Below, piece after piece: positions 44,148 through 53,630 of a stretch of 64,000 bases of DNA. Under the pieces are notes generated by a model. The model was not told where the DNA came from. It saw only the letters and a list, made by a program, of their open reading frames with translations, and searched no databases. Both the position numbers and the translations under genes were made by a program. The stretch's first letter is position 1; each line of letters starts with the position of its first letter. The stretch comes from Mucilaginibacter mallensis (GTDB lineage Bacteria > Bacteroidota > Bacteroidia > Sphingobacteriales > Sphingobacteriaceae): assembly GCF_900105165.1 (NCBI RefSeq), contig NZ_LT629740.1, forward strand, positions 1,302,001 through 1,366,000. The letters are read 5' to 3'.

Positions 44148-46094
44148 GTGTCGAGTCATAAAGATCTGCAAAAGCTAACAGTTCCGGGGCTGCTGATAAG
44201 CCTGGGAATCATCTACGGCGATATAGGTACTTCGCCTTTATACGTATTTAAAGCAATTGTTGGCAGTAGATACCCGATTTCTGAACTGGTTGTTTTAGGC
44301 GGTGTATCACTCATTATCTGGACACTTACACTACAAACCACACTAAAATATGTAGTTATAACCCTCCAGGCCGATAATAAGGGCGAGGGTGGAATCTTCT
44401 CACTTTTCTCATTGGTTCGCCGTAAGGCAAAATGGCTCATATTACCCGCTGTTATAGGTGGCTGTGCATTGTTGGCCGATGGTATTATTACACCGCCAAT
44501 TTCCATAGCATCAGCTATTGAAGGGCTAAAACCTCTTTATCCTAATATACCTACCGTAAGTATAGTAATAGCTATTATAGGAGCGCTCTTCTTTATTCAG
44601 CAGTTTGGTACATCGCTGGTTGGTAAAGCTTTTGGGCCCATTATGTTCATATGGTTTACCATGATGGGGGTATTAGGAGTTTCATTCATAGTGCAAATGC
44701 CATCAATAATTAAGGCTTTAAACCCTTATTATGGTATTAAGTTATTAATTACAGACCCGCACGCCTTCATTATTTTAGGAGCTGTTTTCCTGTGTACAAC
44801 AGGGGCGGAGGCATTATATTCCGATCTTGGCCACTGCGGGCGAAGTAACATACGCGTAAGTTGGATCTATGTTAAAACTTGTTTGATACTAAATTATCTT
44901 GGGCAGGCGGTATGGTTGCTACAACACGAAGGCAAAGTAATGGATATGGATAAGCTGAATCCGTTTTATGCGCTAATGCCAGGCTGGTTCCTGATATTTG
45001 GTATTGGCATAGCTACTGTGGCGGCTATTATTGCCAGCCAGGCATTAATATCAGGTTCGTTTACGCTGATAGCTGAAGCTGTTCGTTTAAACTTATGGCC
45101 CAAAGTGCGTATCAATTATCCATCCGAACAAAAAGGGCAGTTATACGTGCCAAGTGTGAACTGGTTATTATGCGCGGGGTGTATAGGTGTGGTGTTATTA
45201 TTCCGCAACTCCGATAGCATGACCGCCGCTTACGGCTTAAGTATTACCGTAGCCATGCTCATGACCACTATACTGGTATCCAAGTTCCTTAAAAAGAAGA
45301 AAGTGCCGGATTATATTATTTACATCTTTCTGGCGGTTTACCTCACTATTGAAACTACTTTCCTGGCCAGTAACCTGGTTAAGTTTATACATGGTGGCTG
45401 GTTTACGCTTACTATAGGCACCTTCCTGTTCTCGGTAATGTGGACATGGCATACCGCGCGTAAGATCAGGAACAGGTATGTTAAATTTATTGAGATTGAC
45501 GATTATTTCAGCATCCTGAAAGAGTTGAGCGATGATGAGAGCGTTCCCAAATATGCCTCGCAGCTGGTTTATCTTACCAGTGCTAATTTTGATTCGGAGA
45601 TCGAATCAAAGATCATTTACTCCATACTGCAAAAGCAGCCTAAACGTGCCGATGTTTACTGGCTGGTACACGTTGATGTGGTTGATGAACCTTATAAACG
45701 GGAGTATGAAGTTGACTTTTTAGTGCCTAATAAAGTGATCAGGATCGACTTTAAACTCGGGTTCCGGATTGAGCAGCAAATAAACCTGTTGTTCAGGAAA
45801 GTGGTTGAAGAATTGGTAAAAAATGGTGAAGTTGATATCACCAGTAAATACACTTCGCTCAACAAACATAAAATTGTAGGTGATTTTAGGTTTGTGGTGA
45901 TTGAGAAAGTACTTTCACGCTCGCATAACCTGTCGTTTTATGAAAGCTTTGTTATGGGCTATTACCTGTACCTGAAAAAAGTAAGCTTATCAGAAGAGCG
46001 CGGTTTTGGCCTCGACCTGAGTTTTGTTACTGTTGAAAAAGTACCACTAATGCTGGCAGCGCCTGAAACTGTTGAACTCTCACGTACTAAATAA
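44148..46094 (+). CDS. kup: KUP family potassium transporter
   Basis: 648 residues from GTG 44148. Inner-membrane proton-coupled K+ uptake. The N-terminal signature LGIIYGDIGTSPLYVFKAIV is the family hallmark, followed by about 12 helices (VVITLQADNKGEGGIFSLFS, GAVFLCTTGAEALYSDLGHC) and a cytoplasmic C-terminal domain of about 200 residues. A -7-like TATTTTTG stands at 44125-44132, but no -33 element is clear. Monocistronic. Confidence 0.95.
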   Translation: MSSHKDLQKLTVPGLLISLGIIYGDIGTSPLYVFKAIVGSRYPISELVVLGGVSLIIWTLTLQTTLKYVVITLQADNKGEGGIFSLFSLVRRKAKWLILPAVIGGCALLADGIITPPISIASAIEGLKPLYPNIPTVSIVIAIIGALFFIQQFGTSLVGKAFGPIMFIWFTMMGVLGVSFIVQMPSIIKALNPYYGIKLLITDPHAFIILGAVFLCTTGAEALYSDLGHCGRSNIRVSWIYVKTCLILNYLGQAVWLLQHEGKVMDMDKLNPFYALMPGWFLIFGIGIATVAAIIASQALISGSFTLIAEAVRLNLWPKVRINYPSEQKGQLYVPSVNWLLCAGCIGVVLLFRNSDSMTAAYGLSITVAMLMTTILVSKFLKKKKVPDYIIYIFLAVYLTIETTFLASNLVKFIHGGWFTLTIGTFLFSVMWTWHTARKIRNRYVKFIEIDDYFSILKELSDDESVPKYASQLVYLTSANFDSEIESKIIYSILQKQPKRADVYWLVHVDVVDEPYKREYEVDFLVPNKVIRIDFKLGFRIEQQINLLFRKVVEELVKNGEVDITSKYTSLNKHKIVGDFRFVVIEKVLSRSHNLSFYESFVMGYYLYLKKVSLSEERGFGLDLSFVTVEKVPLMLAAPETVELSRTK

Positions 46095-46228
46095 GTAAGA
46101 TTTTATAATTATATCTGTAATTTATGATGCCATTCCGGATATTTACATCAATATTAAATTAGTGTTAATAAAGTTCAGTTTTTCTACAGATTTTGCGCGG
46201 ACATTAGTATATTATTCAAATTAGTACA

Positions 46229-46250
46229 GTATATTAAAACGATAATATAC
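46229..46250. promoter_or_regulatory. Perfect inverted repeat upstream of PAP2 phosphatase gene
   Basis: GTATATTA, spacer AAACGA, TAATATAC. The eight-base arms are perfect and the element ends 27 bases before the TTG start of the phosphatase gene. It could be an operator; no regulator is identified. Confidence 0.4.
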
Positions 46251-46276
46251 ATGCATAAATCAATAATAATCAGCCA

Positions 46277-47077
46277 TTGAGAAAAATAGTATTTGTTTTA
46301 TTTTGCTTTATTTCATTTGAAGCTAATGCCCAGGTTACGGCAGATACCACAAAGAAGGTTAACCGTTTAGATACCGTAAAAAAAGATCTTTTTACGGCAC
46401 CTGATACGGTAAAGCGCCTGCATAGTAATCCTTTATCATTTATACCACCTGCTATTGCTATAGCTTATGGCGCGTCGTCATTTTTTATTACCCCGGTACG
46501 TCATATTGATTATTATTTAAAAGGCGAAATAGCTAAAACCAACCCCAACTTTAGTACCAAGGCTGAAACTTATTTCCTGTTTACACCAATTGTGATGGTG
46601 TATGGGTTAAATTTAATTGGTGTTCAAGGTAAAAATACTTTTATTGACCGTACCGCTTTACTTGGCCTGTCGGGCCTTATAGCAGGCGGAACAGAGGAAA
46701 TAACCAAGCATGTAAGCCACCGTTTACGGCCAAACGGGCAGGATTACCTGTCGTTCCCTTCGGGCCATACAACCGCCGCGTTTGTTGGCGCCGAGTTTTT
46801 AGCGCAGGAATATTCAGAAAAATCGCCAATATACACGGTAATTGGTTATACAGCAGCCGTAACCACCGGTATATTCAGGATGTATAACCGCGACCACTGG
46901 TTTAGTGATGTTGTTGCCGGGGCGGGCTTGGGTGTAATATCAACCAAGGCAGCCTATTTTGTATACCCATACCTGCGTAATGCATTAACCCACAAAGGCA
47001 AGCACGGTAAAAGTGCCATGATCATGCCTACCTACCAGGATGGAACGGTGGGGTTGTCGTTTGCTGCGGGGTTGTAA
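46277..47077 (+). CDS. PAP2 family phosphatase, exported
   Basis: 266 residues from TTG 46277 (MRKIVFVLFCFISFEANAQ, signal peptide). The three-part acid phosphatase motif is complete: KHVSHRLRPNGQDYLSFPSGH (KxxxxxxRP and PSGH) and FRMYNRDHWFSDVVAGAGLG (SRxxxxxHxxxD-like). It acts in the periplasm or outer leaflet on lipid phosphates or undecaprenyl diphosphate. A second PAP2 gene lies at 49457. Their substrates need not be the same. Confidence 0.9.
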   Translation: MRKIVFVLFCFISFEANAQVTADTTKKVNRLDTVKKDLFTAPDTVKRLHSNPLSFIPPAIAIAYGASSFFITPVRHIDYYLKGEIAKTNPNFSTKAETYFLFTPIVMVYGLNLIGVQGKNTFIDRTALLGLSGLIAGGTEEITKHVSHRLRPNGQDYLSFPSGHTTAAFVGAEFLAQEYSEKSPIYTVIGYTAAVTTGIFRMYNRDHWFSDVVAGAGLGVISTKAAYFVYPYLRNALTHKGKHGKSAMIMPTYQDGTVGLSFAAGL

Positions 47078-47102
47078 GGGCTTAAATTTAATTTTTTCTT
47101 AG

Positions 47103-47209
47103 TTCCCCTCTTGAGAGGGGGCGCGATGAATGTGTAGTGGCAGGGGTGTGTTTCTATGAAATGCAGGCATCACGATTAACACACTCCTGCACCCCTCTCA
47201 AGAGGGGAA
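47103..47209. repeat. Palindromic repeat (CCCCTCTTGAGAGGGG type), copy 3
   Basis: TTCCCCTCTTGAGAGGGGGC at the left and CACCCCTCTCAAGAGGGGAA at the right form the outer stem; CAGGGGTGTGT / ACACTCCTG is the inner pair. It separates the convergent PAP2 and SemiSWEET genes. Confidence 0.88.
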
Positions 47210-47235
47210 TCGCACAAGGCTACTGCCTTTATTCC

Positions 47236-47490
47236 TTACTTATACTTTATCTTATAAACCAAAATAGTAGCCGCAAATATCAGCGTAATAGCATTTGCCA
47301 CAGCTACAGGCAGACTGGGTTCCATTATCCCGTAAATGAGCCATAACAGGGTACCTAGAGTAAACAGGATGTACATGGGTAATGATATGCCCGATGTATC
47401 CTTGGTTTGTATGGTTTTAACCGCCTGCGGCAAAAACGAAGCTGTTGTGCCAAAGGCTGCCAGGTAACCTATTATCGCTGTTAAGTTCAT
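47236..47490 (-). CDS. SemiSWEET sugar transporter
   Basis: 84 residues with three membrane helices: IIGYLAAFGTTASFLPQAVK, SLPMYILFTLGTLLWLIYGI and VANAITLIFAATILVYKIKY. The PQ motif in FLPQAVKTIQTKDTSGIS is the family hallmark. SemiSWEETs are dimeric facilitators of sugars. Its ATG overlaps the stop of the APC permease gene by one base, so the two transporters are co-translated. Confidence 0.93.
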   Translation of the reverse strand: MNLTAIIGYLAAFGTTASFLPQAVKTIQTKDTSGISLPMYILFTLGTLLWLIYGIMEPSLPVAVANAITLIFAATILVYKIKYK

Positions 47491-49382
47491 TATATGGGTT
47501 TTTTGCGTTCGGATGCGTTAAAGAATGCTGCTGATACCAGGTATACAGCTAAAAAGCCTACACAGCCAGCTACAATTACGTCAAGGACCTCTACCAACGT
47601 ATCATTAGTATGCACGAATATAAATACCCCTGCTATTGCTAACAAAGCGCCTACAAAGGCTATCCATACCGAAGTTTGATGCGTGGCAGATGCTTTGTTG
47701 CCCAGCTTGCTGTGGGTATAGCCATAGCTAACATAAATAACCAGGCCAATAACCAGCCAGCCTATAAAACGGATCCAGTTATCGTAACCTAATTGGGTCA
47801 TTAAGTAAAAACAGCTCAGCAGACCTAATACAGGGATTAAAGAAAGGTTTTTAACAAACGATGCAATGGTTAGCGCCGCCGATAAAATGATGAACAAAAA
47901 GAAGGGGAAATTCTCGTGCGCGTTTGCACCGGTGAACAGGTCTATCATCGGTTGCCAGAAGATAATGGCCCCGGCAATGAATACCACCGGCGCTATATAC
48001 TTGGCATTGATGTAAGGCAAATGAAACCGGCCTTTTGTAGCAGCCTCGCGGGGCAGTAGTAATACTCCGCCGCAAACCAGTACAAAGGCAAATAAGGTAC
48101 CTATACTGGTTAGGTCTGTTACCACGGTAAGGTTTAAGAATAGTGCAGGTATGGCCACCACAAAGCCGGTTACAATCGTAGCAAACGACGGCGTATGGAA
48201 CTTAGGGTGTATACGTGAAAATACTTTAGGCAATAAACCATCGCGACTCATGCTCATCCATATACGTGGCTGCCCTAACTGAAATATGAGTAATACACTC
48301 GCGGTAGCAATAACAGCGCTAAAGGATATAATGCCGCTTATTTTAGTTAAACCTACTTTAGTAAATACAAACGCTAAAGGATCGCCAACGGCAAGGTCTT
48401 TATAGCTTACCATGCCGGTAAGCACCAGGGCTATAAGTATATAAAGTACAGTACAAATAATAAGTGAATAGATCATCCCGCGGGGTAGGTCGCGCTGCGG
48501 GTTTTGGCATTCCTCGGCCGTGGTTGATATCGCATCGAAACCTATATAAGCAAAAAACACACCCGATACGCCTTTCATCACCCCGCCAAAGCCGTTAGGC
48601 ATAAAAGGGTGCCAGTTGGCTGGTGTAACGTAGAAGAAGCCCACGACTATAACACCTATCACAATGGCTATTTTTAAAATAACCATGCCGTTGGTTGCGC
48701 GTTTGGTTTCTTTTATACCTACATAAACCAGGTATGTGATAATAACTACGATTAATAAAGCGGGTATATTGGCTATTAGCTTAAAATCACCAATGCCGGG
48801 TGCATTATTCCATGCTGCTGCGCCTTCTTTAAGCGCATCGGTAATATCGGCAAGCTTGTGGCTGGCAGTTAGCTGCTGCACCTGCTCATGCGCCTTAAAT
48901 GCCGAAAAATAGTCCATGGTGAGCCAGGCAGGCACATTGATGCCGAAGCCTATTAGCAAGTTCACAAAATAGGTGCTCCATGATATGGCTACGGCTATGT
49001 TGCCTATGGCATATTCCATCAGTAAGTCCCAGCCGATGATCCAGGCGATCAGCTCGCCAAAAGAGGCGTAGGCATAAGTGTAGGCGCTGCCCGCAACCGG
49101 TATGCGTGAAGCAAATTCGGCATAACAAAGGGCCGAGAAACCGCAGGTAATAGCGGTGATAACAAACAGTATGGTTACACCGGGGCCGCCATGAAAAGAT
49201 GCTTCGCCAATAGTTGAAAATATACCCGCGCCAACTACGGCGGCAATGCCCATCAGGGTTAGGTCTTTTACGTTTAATGCTTTGGTAAGATGATTGCCGG
49301 AATGTTCACCATCACTGTAACCGCTTGCTACATCGGCTAATATTTTATCAACAGATTTTGTACGAAATATACTTTTAGACAT
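47490..49382 (-). CDS. APC family amino acid permease, long form
   Basis: 630 residues from ATG 49382 (MSKSIFRTKSVDKILADVAS); a longer start at 49409 adds an unlikely nine residues. About 14 membrane helices. MGIAAVVGAGIFSTIGEAS and LCYAEFASRIPVAGSAYTYA are hallmarks of the CAT-type amino acid transporters in the APC superfamily. The C-terminal two helices are extra, as in the cationic amino acid transporter branch. Co-transcribed with SemiSWEET. Substrate unknown. Confidence 0.9.
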   Translation of the reverse strand: MSKSIFRTKSVDKILADVASGYSDGEHSGNHLTKALNVKDLTLMGIAAVVGAGIFSTIGEASFHGGPGVTILFVITAITCGFSALCYAEFASRIPVAGSAYTYAYASFGELIAWIIGWDLLMEYAIGNIAVAISWSTYFVNLLIGFGINVPAWLTMDYFSAFKAHEQVQQLTASHKLADITDALKEGAAAWNNAPGIGDFKLIANIPALLIVVIITYLVYVGIKETKRATNGMVILKIAIVIGVIVVGFFYVTPANWHPFMPNGFGGVMKGVSGVFFAYIGFDAISTTAEECQNPQRDLPRGMIYSLIICTVLYILIALVLTGMVSYKDLAVGDPLAFVFTKVGLTKISGIISFSAVIATASVLLIFQLGQPRIWMSMSRDGLLPKVFSRIHPKFHTPSFATIVTGFVVAIPALFLNLTVVTDLTSIGTLFAFVLVCGGVLLLPREAATKGRFHLPYINAKYIAPVVFIAGAIIFWQPMIDLFTGANAHENFPFFLFIILSAALTIASFVKNLSLIPVLGLLSCFYLMTQLGYDNWIRFIGWLVIGLVIYVSYGYTHSKLGNKASATHQTSVWIAFVGALLAIAGVFIFVHTNDTLVEVLDVIVAGCVGFLAVYLVSAAFFNASERKKPI

Positions 49383-49456
49383 AAATTTAATTAAGAGGCC
49401 GTTGACCAAACATAATCATTTTTTTGCAGGGAATAAGTATATGCTTATTTTGCACC

Positions 49457-50122
49457 ATGAATATAAGCATAAAAGATGTATTGTATAAAATAAGGTTCTT
49501 CTTTATACCCTTTTTGATTGTTTTATGCGCGTGTTTGGCTATAAAATTAACTTTTAGTCGCGAGGAGATCTACTTCGCGGTTAACAGTCATAATTACCCC
49601 TGGGCCGATGCCATTGCGCCATACCTTACAGATTTAGGTAACTTTTGGACGGTTGTAGTTTTAACGCTGATATTATCGCTGTTTAATTATTCGAAAGCTT
49701 TTTTATTGGTGCTGATTAACGCTTTAACCGCGCTTACTGCACAGGTTATTAAACATATTTTTGATGCACCACGGCCTACATTATATTTTCAGGATCAGCT
49801 GAGCCGTATCCACTTAGTTGCAGGTGTTGATATGCTGAAACTGCATAGTTTCCCATCAGGGCATACAGTTAGCGCATTCACCACTGCGCTATTGTTTACT
49901 TACTGGTGTAAAAATAAAATATATGGATTGCCACTGTTACTAATAGCCATGCTGGTTGGTTACTCCAGGATGTACCTGAGCGAGCATTTTTTTGAGGATG
50001 TTACTGCGGGATCAGCTATTGGTGTAATAACAACCGTGTTTTTGATTGTTTGGCTGGATAACAAAAAGTTCATCCATTCCGAAAAATGGAACAGGGGACT
50101 GTTGAATTTAAAGAAGGCGTAA
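49457..50122 (+). CDS. PAP2 family phosphatase, integral membrane
   Basis: 221 residues from ATG 49457 (MNISIKDVLYKIRFFFIPFL); a longer frame upstream is less likely. Six hydrophobic helices. Catalytic motifs: KHIFDAPRPTLYF (KxxxxxxRP), LHSFPSGHTVSAF (PSGH) and SRMYLSEHFFEDVTAGS (SRxxxxxHxxxD). This is the BacA-independent type that recycles undecaprenyl diphosphate or acts on lipid A or phosphatidate. Divergent from the APC permease gene with a 74-base gap. Confidence 0.92.
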   Translation: MNISIKDVLYKIRFFFIPFLIVLCACLAIKLTFSREEIYFAVNSHNYPWADAIAPYLTDLGNFWTVVVLTLILSLFNYSKAFLLVLINALTALTAQVIKHIFDAPRPTLYFQDQLSRIHLVAGVDMLKLHSFPSGHTVSAFTTALLFTYWCKNKIYGLPLLLIAMLVGYSRMYLSEHFFEDVTAGSAIGVITTVFLIVWLDNKKFIHSEKWNRGLLNLKKA

Positions 50123-50135
50123 AAGGTTTTTCTAA

Positions 50136-50239
50136 TTCCCTCCCACGGGAGGGGTGCGGTTGACTGTGCGGTAGCAGGGAGGGGTTTCTACGATATTCAA
50201 ACTAAACAAACCCCTACCTTCCCTTCCCCGAGGAAGGAA
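50136..50239. repeat. Palindromic repeat (TTCCCTCCCATGGGAGGG type), copy 2
   Basis: TTCCCTCCCACGGGAGGGGT mirrors CCCTTCCCCGAGGAAGGAA at the right; inner pair GCAGGGAGGGGTTTC / AAACCCCTACC. It lies between convergent genes. Confidence 0.85.
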
Positions 50240-50278
50240 TCGCACATCCCTTGCTTTTAAAGGAATTAATTGTTAGAA

Positions 50279-50950
50279 CTAATCCGCAATATGTTCATCA
50301 TCATTCCGCTTTTTCCTTTTTACCACCATGCTGATGCTCACAACAATAATAATTGTTATACCGGCATAGATCATTATTTGGGATACGCCAAAAAAATCAG
50401 GACTTACACTTGCTATCTGGTACTGATCATTCCTTTGCAGGTCGGGTGCGAGTTTTATTGAGCTGAAGTAAGTTTTAGCCTCATCTTTGGTTAATGCGGC
50501 TCTCATTTCATCATAATAATATTCAAAGGTGTAGGTTACATCATGGGTATACAATAGCAGGAACCTACGGTATTGTACGCTACCATCGCCATTATCGGTA
50601 CGCAGATCAAAGCGCAAGCCTTTTAATGTGCCGACTGTAGTATCACGCTTGTTTTGCACAGTACCACCAGATAGCTTTACAATGCCGTTGGCATAATCCT
50701 TAAATACATTATTAAGGTCCTTCTCTTTTTTTAATGGGGCAATTGTTTTCGAGTTTGGCTCGCGGATAACCACAATGTATCCAAAGGATGCATTCGCGCT
50801 GAAGATGCGCTGGTTTAAAGTGTCCTTAGTAATATATGTGGGCGGTAATGCTACCGAAACCAGGCTATCAATTTTTACCTGTTTAAATGTTTGGCTATAG
50901 CTAAATGAAGTAAACAGTATGAGGCTAAGTATTATTAGTATCTTTTTCAT
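50279..50950 (-). CDS. Exported hypothetical protein with C-terminal membrane anchor
   Basis: 223 residues: signal peptide (MKKILIILSLILFTSFSYSQ), a single alpha/beta domain (RIFSANASFGYIVVIREPNS, FLLLYTHDVTYTFEYYYDEM) and a membrane helix at about 190-210 followed by a basic tail (VVKRKKRNDDE). The domain resembles the PsbP/DUF-type fold of small exported Bacteroidota proteins, but I cannot assign a family. It faces the periplasm. Monocistronic. Confidence 0.7.
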   Translation of the reverse strand: MKKILIILSLILFTSFSYSQTFKQVKIDSLVSVALPPTYITKDTLNQRIFSANASFGYIVVIREPNSKTIAPLKKEKDLNNVFKDYANGIVKLSGGTVQNKRDTTVGTLKGLRFDLRTDNGDGSVQYRRFLLLYTHDVTYTFEYYYDEMRAALTKDEAKTYFSSIKLAPDLQRNDQYQIASVSPDFFGVSQIMIYAGITIIIVVSISMVVKRKKRNDDEHIAD

Positions 50951-50999
50951 AGGTAATATTAACCTATGAAATGGGATTATGTTTTCGTTTTAATAGGAA

Positions 51000-51077
51000 G
51001 GGTGTCATGCTGAGGCAATCGAAGCATGCGGGCAAAGGCCTTTACGCTTACCCTTCGATTGCCTCAGCACGACACCC
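51000..51077. repeat. Palindromic repeat, TCATGCTGAG type, copy 5
   Basis: GGGTGTCATGCTGAGGCAAT is mirrored by ATTGCCTCAGCACGACACCC with one mismatch; the centre GGGCAAAGGCCTTTACGC is shared with the other copies. Confidence 0.9.
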
Positions 51078-51098
51078 TTCCATTTTGCTTTATAAAAT

Positions 51099-52799
51099 CT
51101 ACAATTTATCCATCTCTCCCTTCACAAACTCAGCGAGTTCCTTCACATAACCGGCGCTGAAATCGAACTTAATGCCAGCTGTTTCGTAAATTTCTTTAAT
51201 GGTTTTGGTGTAGCCTAATTTCAGCGCATCTAAATATTGTTGTAAGCCTTTTTCAGGGTCTTCCTTATAGTTTTTCCATACAGCTATAGCACCTAATTGA
51301 GCCATACCGTATTCTATGTAATAAAACGGCACCTCGAAAATATGCAGTTGCTTTTGCCACAGGTTGGCTTCGGCTTCTTTTATATCGCTCCAAACGGCGA
51401 AGCCTGCGCCAAACGGCTCATAGATCTGTATCCAGGCGGCACGGCGCTCAGCATCGGTATGGGTTGGATTGGTGTAGATCCAGTGTTGAAACTGGTCCAC
51501 AACGGCTACCCATGGCAATGTTTTCAATACATCAAAAAGCTGATCGCGTTTGGCGCGTTTCAGGTCTTCCTCATTATCAAAATAGACATTCCAGTTATCC
51601 ATTGATATCAGCTCCATACTCATTGATGCCAGTTCGGCAACTTCTGATGGGCAATGTTTAAAGTCGTTCAATTCTAGGTCGGCAGTAAGGAAGGTATGCA
51701 CCGCATGGCCACCTTCGTGTACCATAGTGGTCAGATCGCGGAAGGTATTGGCCGAGTTCATGAAGATGAACGGCGCGCCGGTTTCTGACAGCGGGTAGTT
51801 ATAACCACCCGGTGCCTTACCTTTGCGGCTCTCTACATCAAACAAGCCGTTATCTTTCATGATCTCCAAACGCTCGCCCAAATAGCTGTTGATATTGGTG
51901 AAGCACTGGATTGATTTTTCTATCAGTTCAGCACCGCCGTTAAACGGTTTTAAAGCCGACTTACCCGATACATCAACATCCATATCCCATGGGCGAAGTG
52001 CTGACAAATCCAAAGCATTTTTGCGCTTTTCGGCTTGCTCACGCAGTATAGGCACGATCTCTTTCTCTATCGCCTCGTGGAAAGCATAGCAATCCTGCGG
52101 TGTATAATCAAAACGGCCCAATGCCTGGAACATATAGTCCCTGAAGTTTTCGAAACCTGCATTCAGCGCCACTTTGTGCCTTAGCTTACGCAGATGATCA
52201 AAAAGCTTATCCAAAGTTTCTTTATCCTGCAGGCGGCGGGCAGTTATTTTTTCCCATACTTCCTGTCTTTTAGCGCGGTCGGTGCCTTTTAAAAATACGG
52301 AAGCTTGCTCCAAAGTAAATTCCTTATCATCAATATGTACCGACATGGCACCGCTGATGCCCTGGTACTTTTGCTGCTCAACCTGTATCTCGGTTTGGAT
52401 AGGGATGTTTTCCTCGCGGAATAATTCCAGTGACTTTTTTACCCCACGGAAATAAATGAAGAATTTTTCCGCATCCAGTTTGTCTACCCATTCGCTGGCT
52501 ACCAGTTTTTTGTTTAGCTCGTTACTATAAGGTGCAATTTTTGGCTCTATCTCAGTAGCGAAATACTGGAATTTTTGCAGCAGTTCTTCGTTATTGGTAT
52601 CGCAGGTCATGCGGATATAGCGCCATGCGAAATCTTCTTCAATGGCAGCTTCCAGCTCGCTGCGATTTTGCAGCCACAGTTCCAGTTCATGCGCCGAATT
52701 GATGGGACGGTCGCAAAGGTCTTTAAAAAGTGGTTCAAGGGCTTCCCATTTCATTTCAAGGTCGGCCGGTATATATTTTCTTGTTTTTTTATGGATCAT
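51099..52799 (-). CDS. M3 family oligoendopeptidase
   Basis: 566 residues from ATG 52799 (MIHKKTRKYIPADLEMKWEA); ATG 52817 adds six residues. A zinc metallopeptidase of the thimet/PepF kind that degrades short peptides in the cytoplasm. The zinc motif is in LTTMVHEGGHAVHTFLTADL, near residue 360, with the third ligand in CPSEVAELASMSMELIS. Length and the helical N-terminal domain are typical. No signal peptide. Monocistronic. Confidence 0.94.
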   Translation of the reverse strand: MIHKKTRKYIPADLEMKWEALEPLFKDLCDRPINSAHELELWLQNRSELEAAIEEDFAWRYIRMTCDTNNEELLQKFQYFATEIEPKIAPYSNELNKKLVASEWVDKLDAEKFFIYFRGVKKSLELFREENIPIQTEIQVEQQKYQGISGAMSVHIDDKEFTLEQASVFLKGTDRAKRQEVWEKITARRLQDKETLDKLFDHLRKLRHKVALNAGFENFRDYMFQALGRFDYTPQDCYAFHEAIEKEIVPILREQAEKRKNALDLSALRPWDMDVDVSGKSALKPFNGGAELIEKSIQCFTNINSYLGERLEIMKDNGLFDVESRKGKAPGGYNYPLSETGAPFIFMNSANTFRDLTTMVHEGGHAVHTFLTADLELNDFKHCPSEVAELASMSMELISMDNWNVYFDNEEDLKRAKRDQLFDVLKTLPWVAVVDQFQHWIYTNPTHTDAERRAAWIQIYEPFGAGFAVWSDIKEAEANLWQKQLHIFEVPFYYIEYGMAQLGAIAVWKNYKEDPEKGLQQYLDALKLGYTKTIKEIYETAGIKFDFSAGYVKELAEFVKGEMDKL

Positions 52800-52921
52800 G
52801 GTATTATAGATATGCAAATGTGCGTATGTGCAAATATGCAGATTGTTGGGGAAGTTGGAAAGTGGAGAAGACGGAAAGTCCGAAAGATTTACACTATTAT
52901 GTACAGATGATTTTTCGGGTA

Positions 52922-53422
52922 CTACAATCCGAATTTCTTCATTCTCCTTGCCCGCCTTTCCTCATCCGGATCAGTTTTAAAGGCCATAGCTGCTATCTGC
53001 CTGATGTATGCTACAGGCAGCTCAGCATCTTTGGCTAGTTTTATGATGCGCGCATGGTACCAGTCGTAAGGCAGCAAATGTGTGTTTACGGCGTGGGGCT
53101 TGGCGGTAAATACTTCGGCATGGTAAGTAGTTCCGTCGTGGGTTAGGCAGTTTACCGGCTCCAGTTTAAGATCATTGGTAACCGGATCTGGATTAAAAAA
53201 GTGATCTCTTTCATTATCGTCAATCTCTATCAAAATCCCCCATACTACAGCAGCAGGTTCAAGCGACTTTACCACATTCGCTTTTGATGATTCGTCGGGC
53301 GCTGTAGTGTTAAATATAAAATTATAGGCCGGTAATTTTGCTACTCCTATCTTTTTTGCTGATGGGACAAGTTTAGCAAACTCATCTACATTCATGTTCC
53401 CCGCATAAGCAAATAGTATCAT
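52922..53422 (-). CDS. Gamma-glutamylcyclotransferase-fold (AIG2-like) protein
   Basis: 166 residues. The fold's first motif reads MILFAYAGNMNVDEFAKLVP, a variant of the YGSxM loop, and WGILIEIDDNERDHFFNPDP carries the probable catalytic Glu. Members cleave gamma-glutamyl amino acids or amines; activity is not certain from the sequence. It is cytoplasmic and monocistronic. Confidence 0.8.
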   Translation of the reverse strand: MILFAYAGNMNVDEFAKLVPSAKKIGVAKLPAYNFIFNTTAPDESSKANVVKSLEPAAVVWGILIEIDDNERDHFFNPDPVTNDLKLEPVNCLTHDGTTYHAEVFTAKPHAVNTHLLPYDWYHARIIKLAKDAELPVAYIRQIAAMAFKTDPDEERRARRMKKFGL

Positions 53423-53630
53423 AAGCCAATGTTTTATTTTTAACGAACAGATGAGTTGCTATATTGTTGATAATGAACTTGTAAATAGATAAATATCTTG
53501 TTCGCTAATGAACAACGGGTGTATCGAATCCGAACAGTTTTTATAGTGATATTTTTATGTAATTTTTTAATTATCAATAGTTTAAAACATGGGTATGCTT
53601 TTTGGCTGATGAACTATAAATCACATAGCT

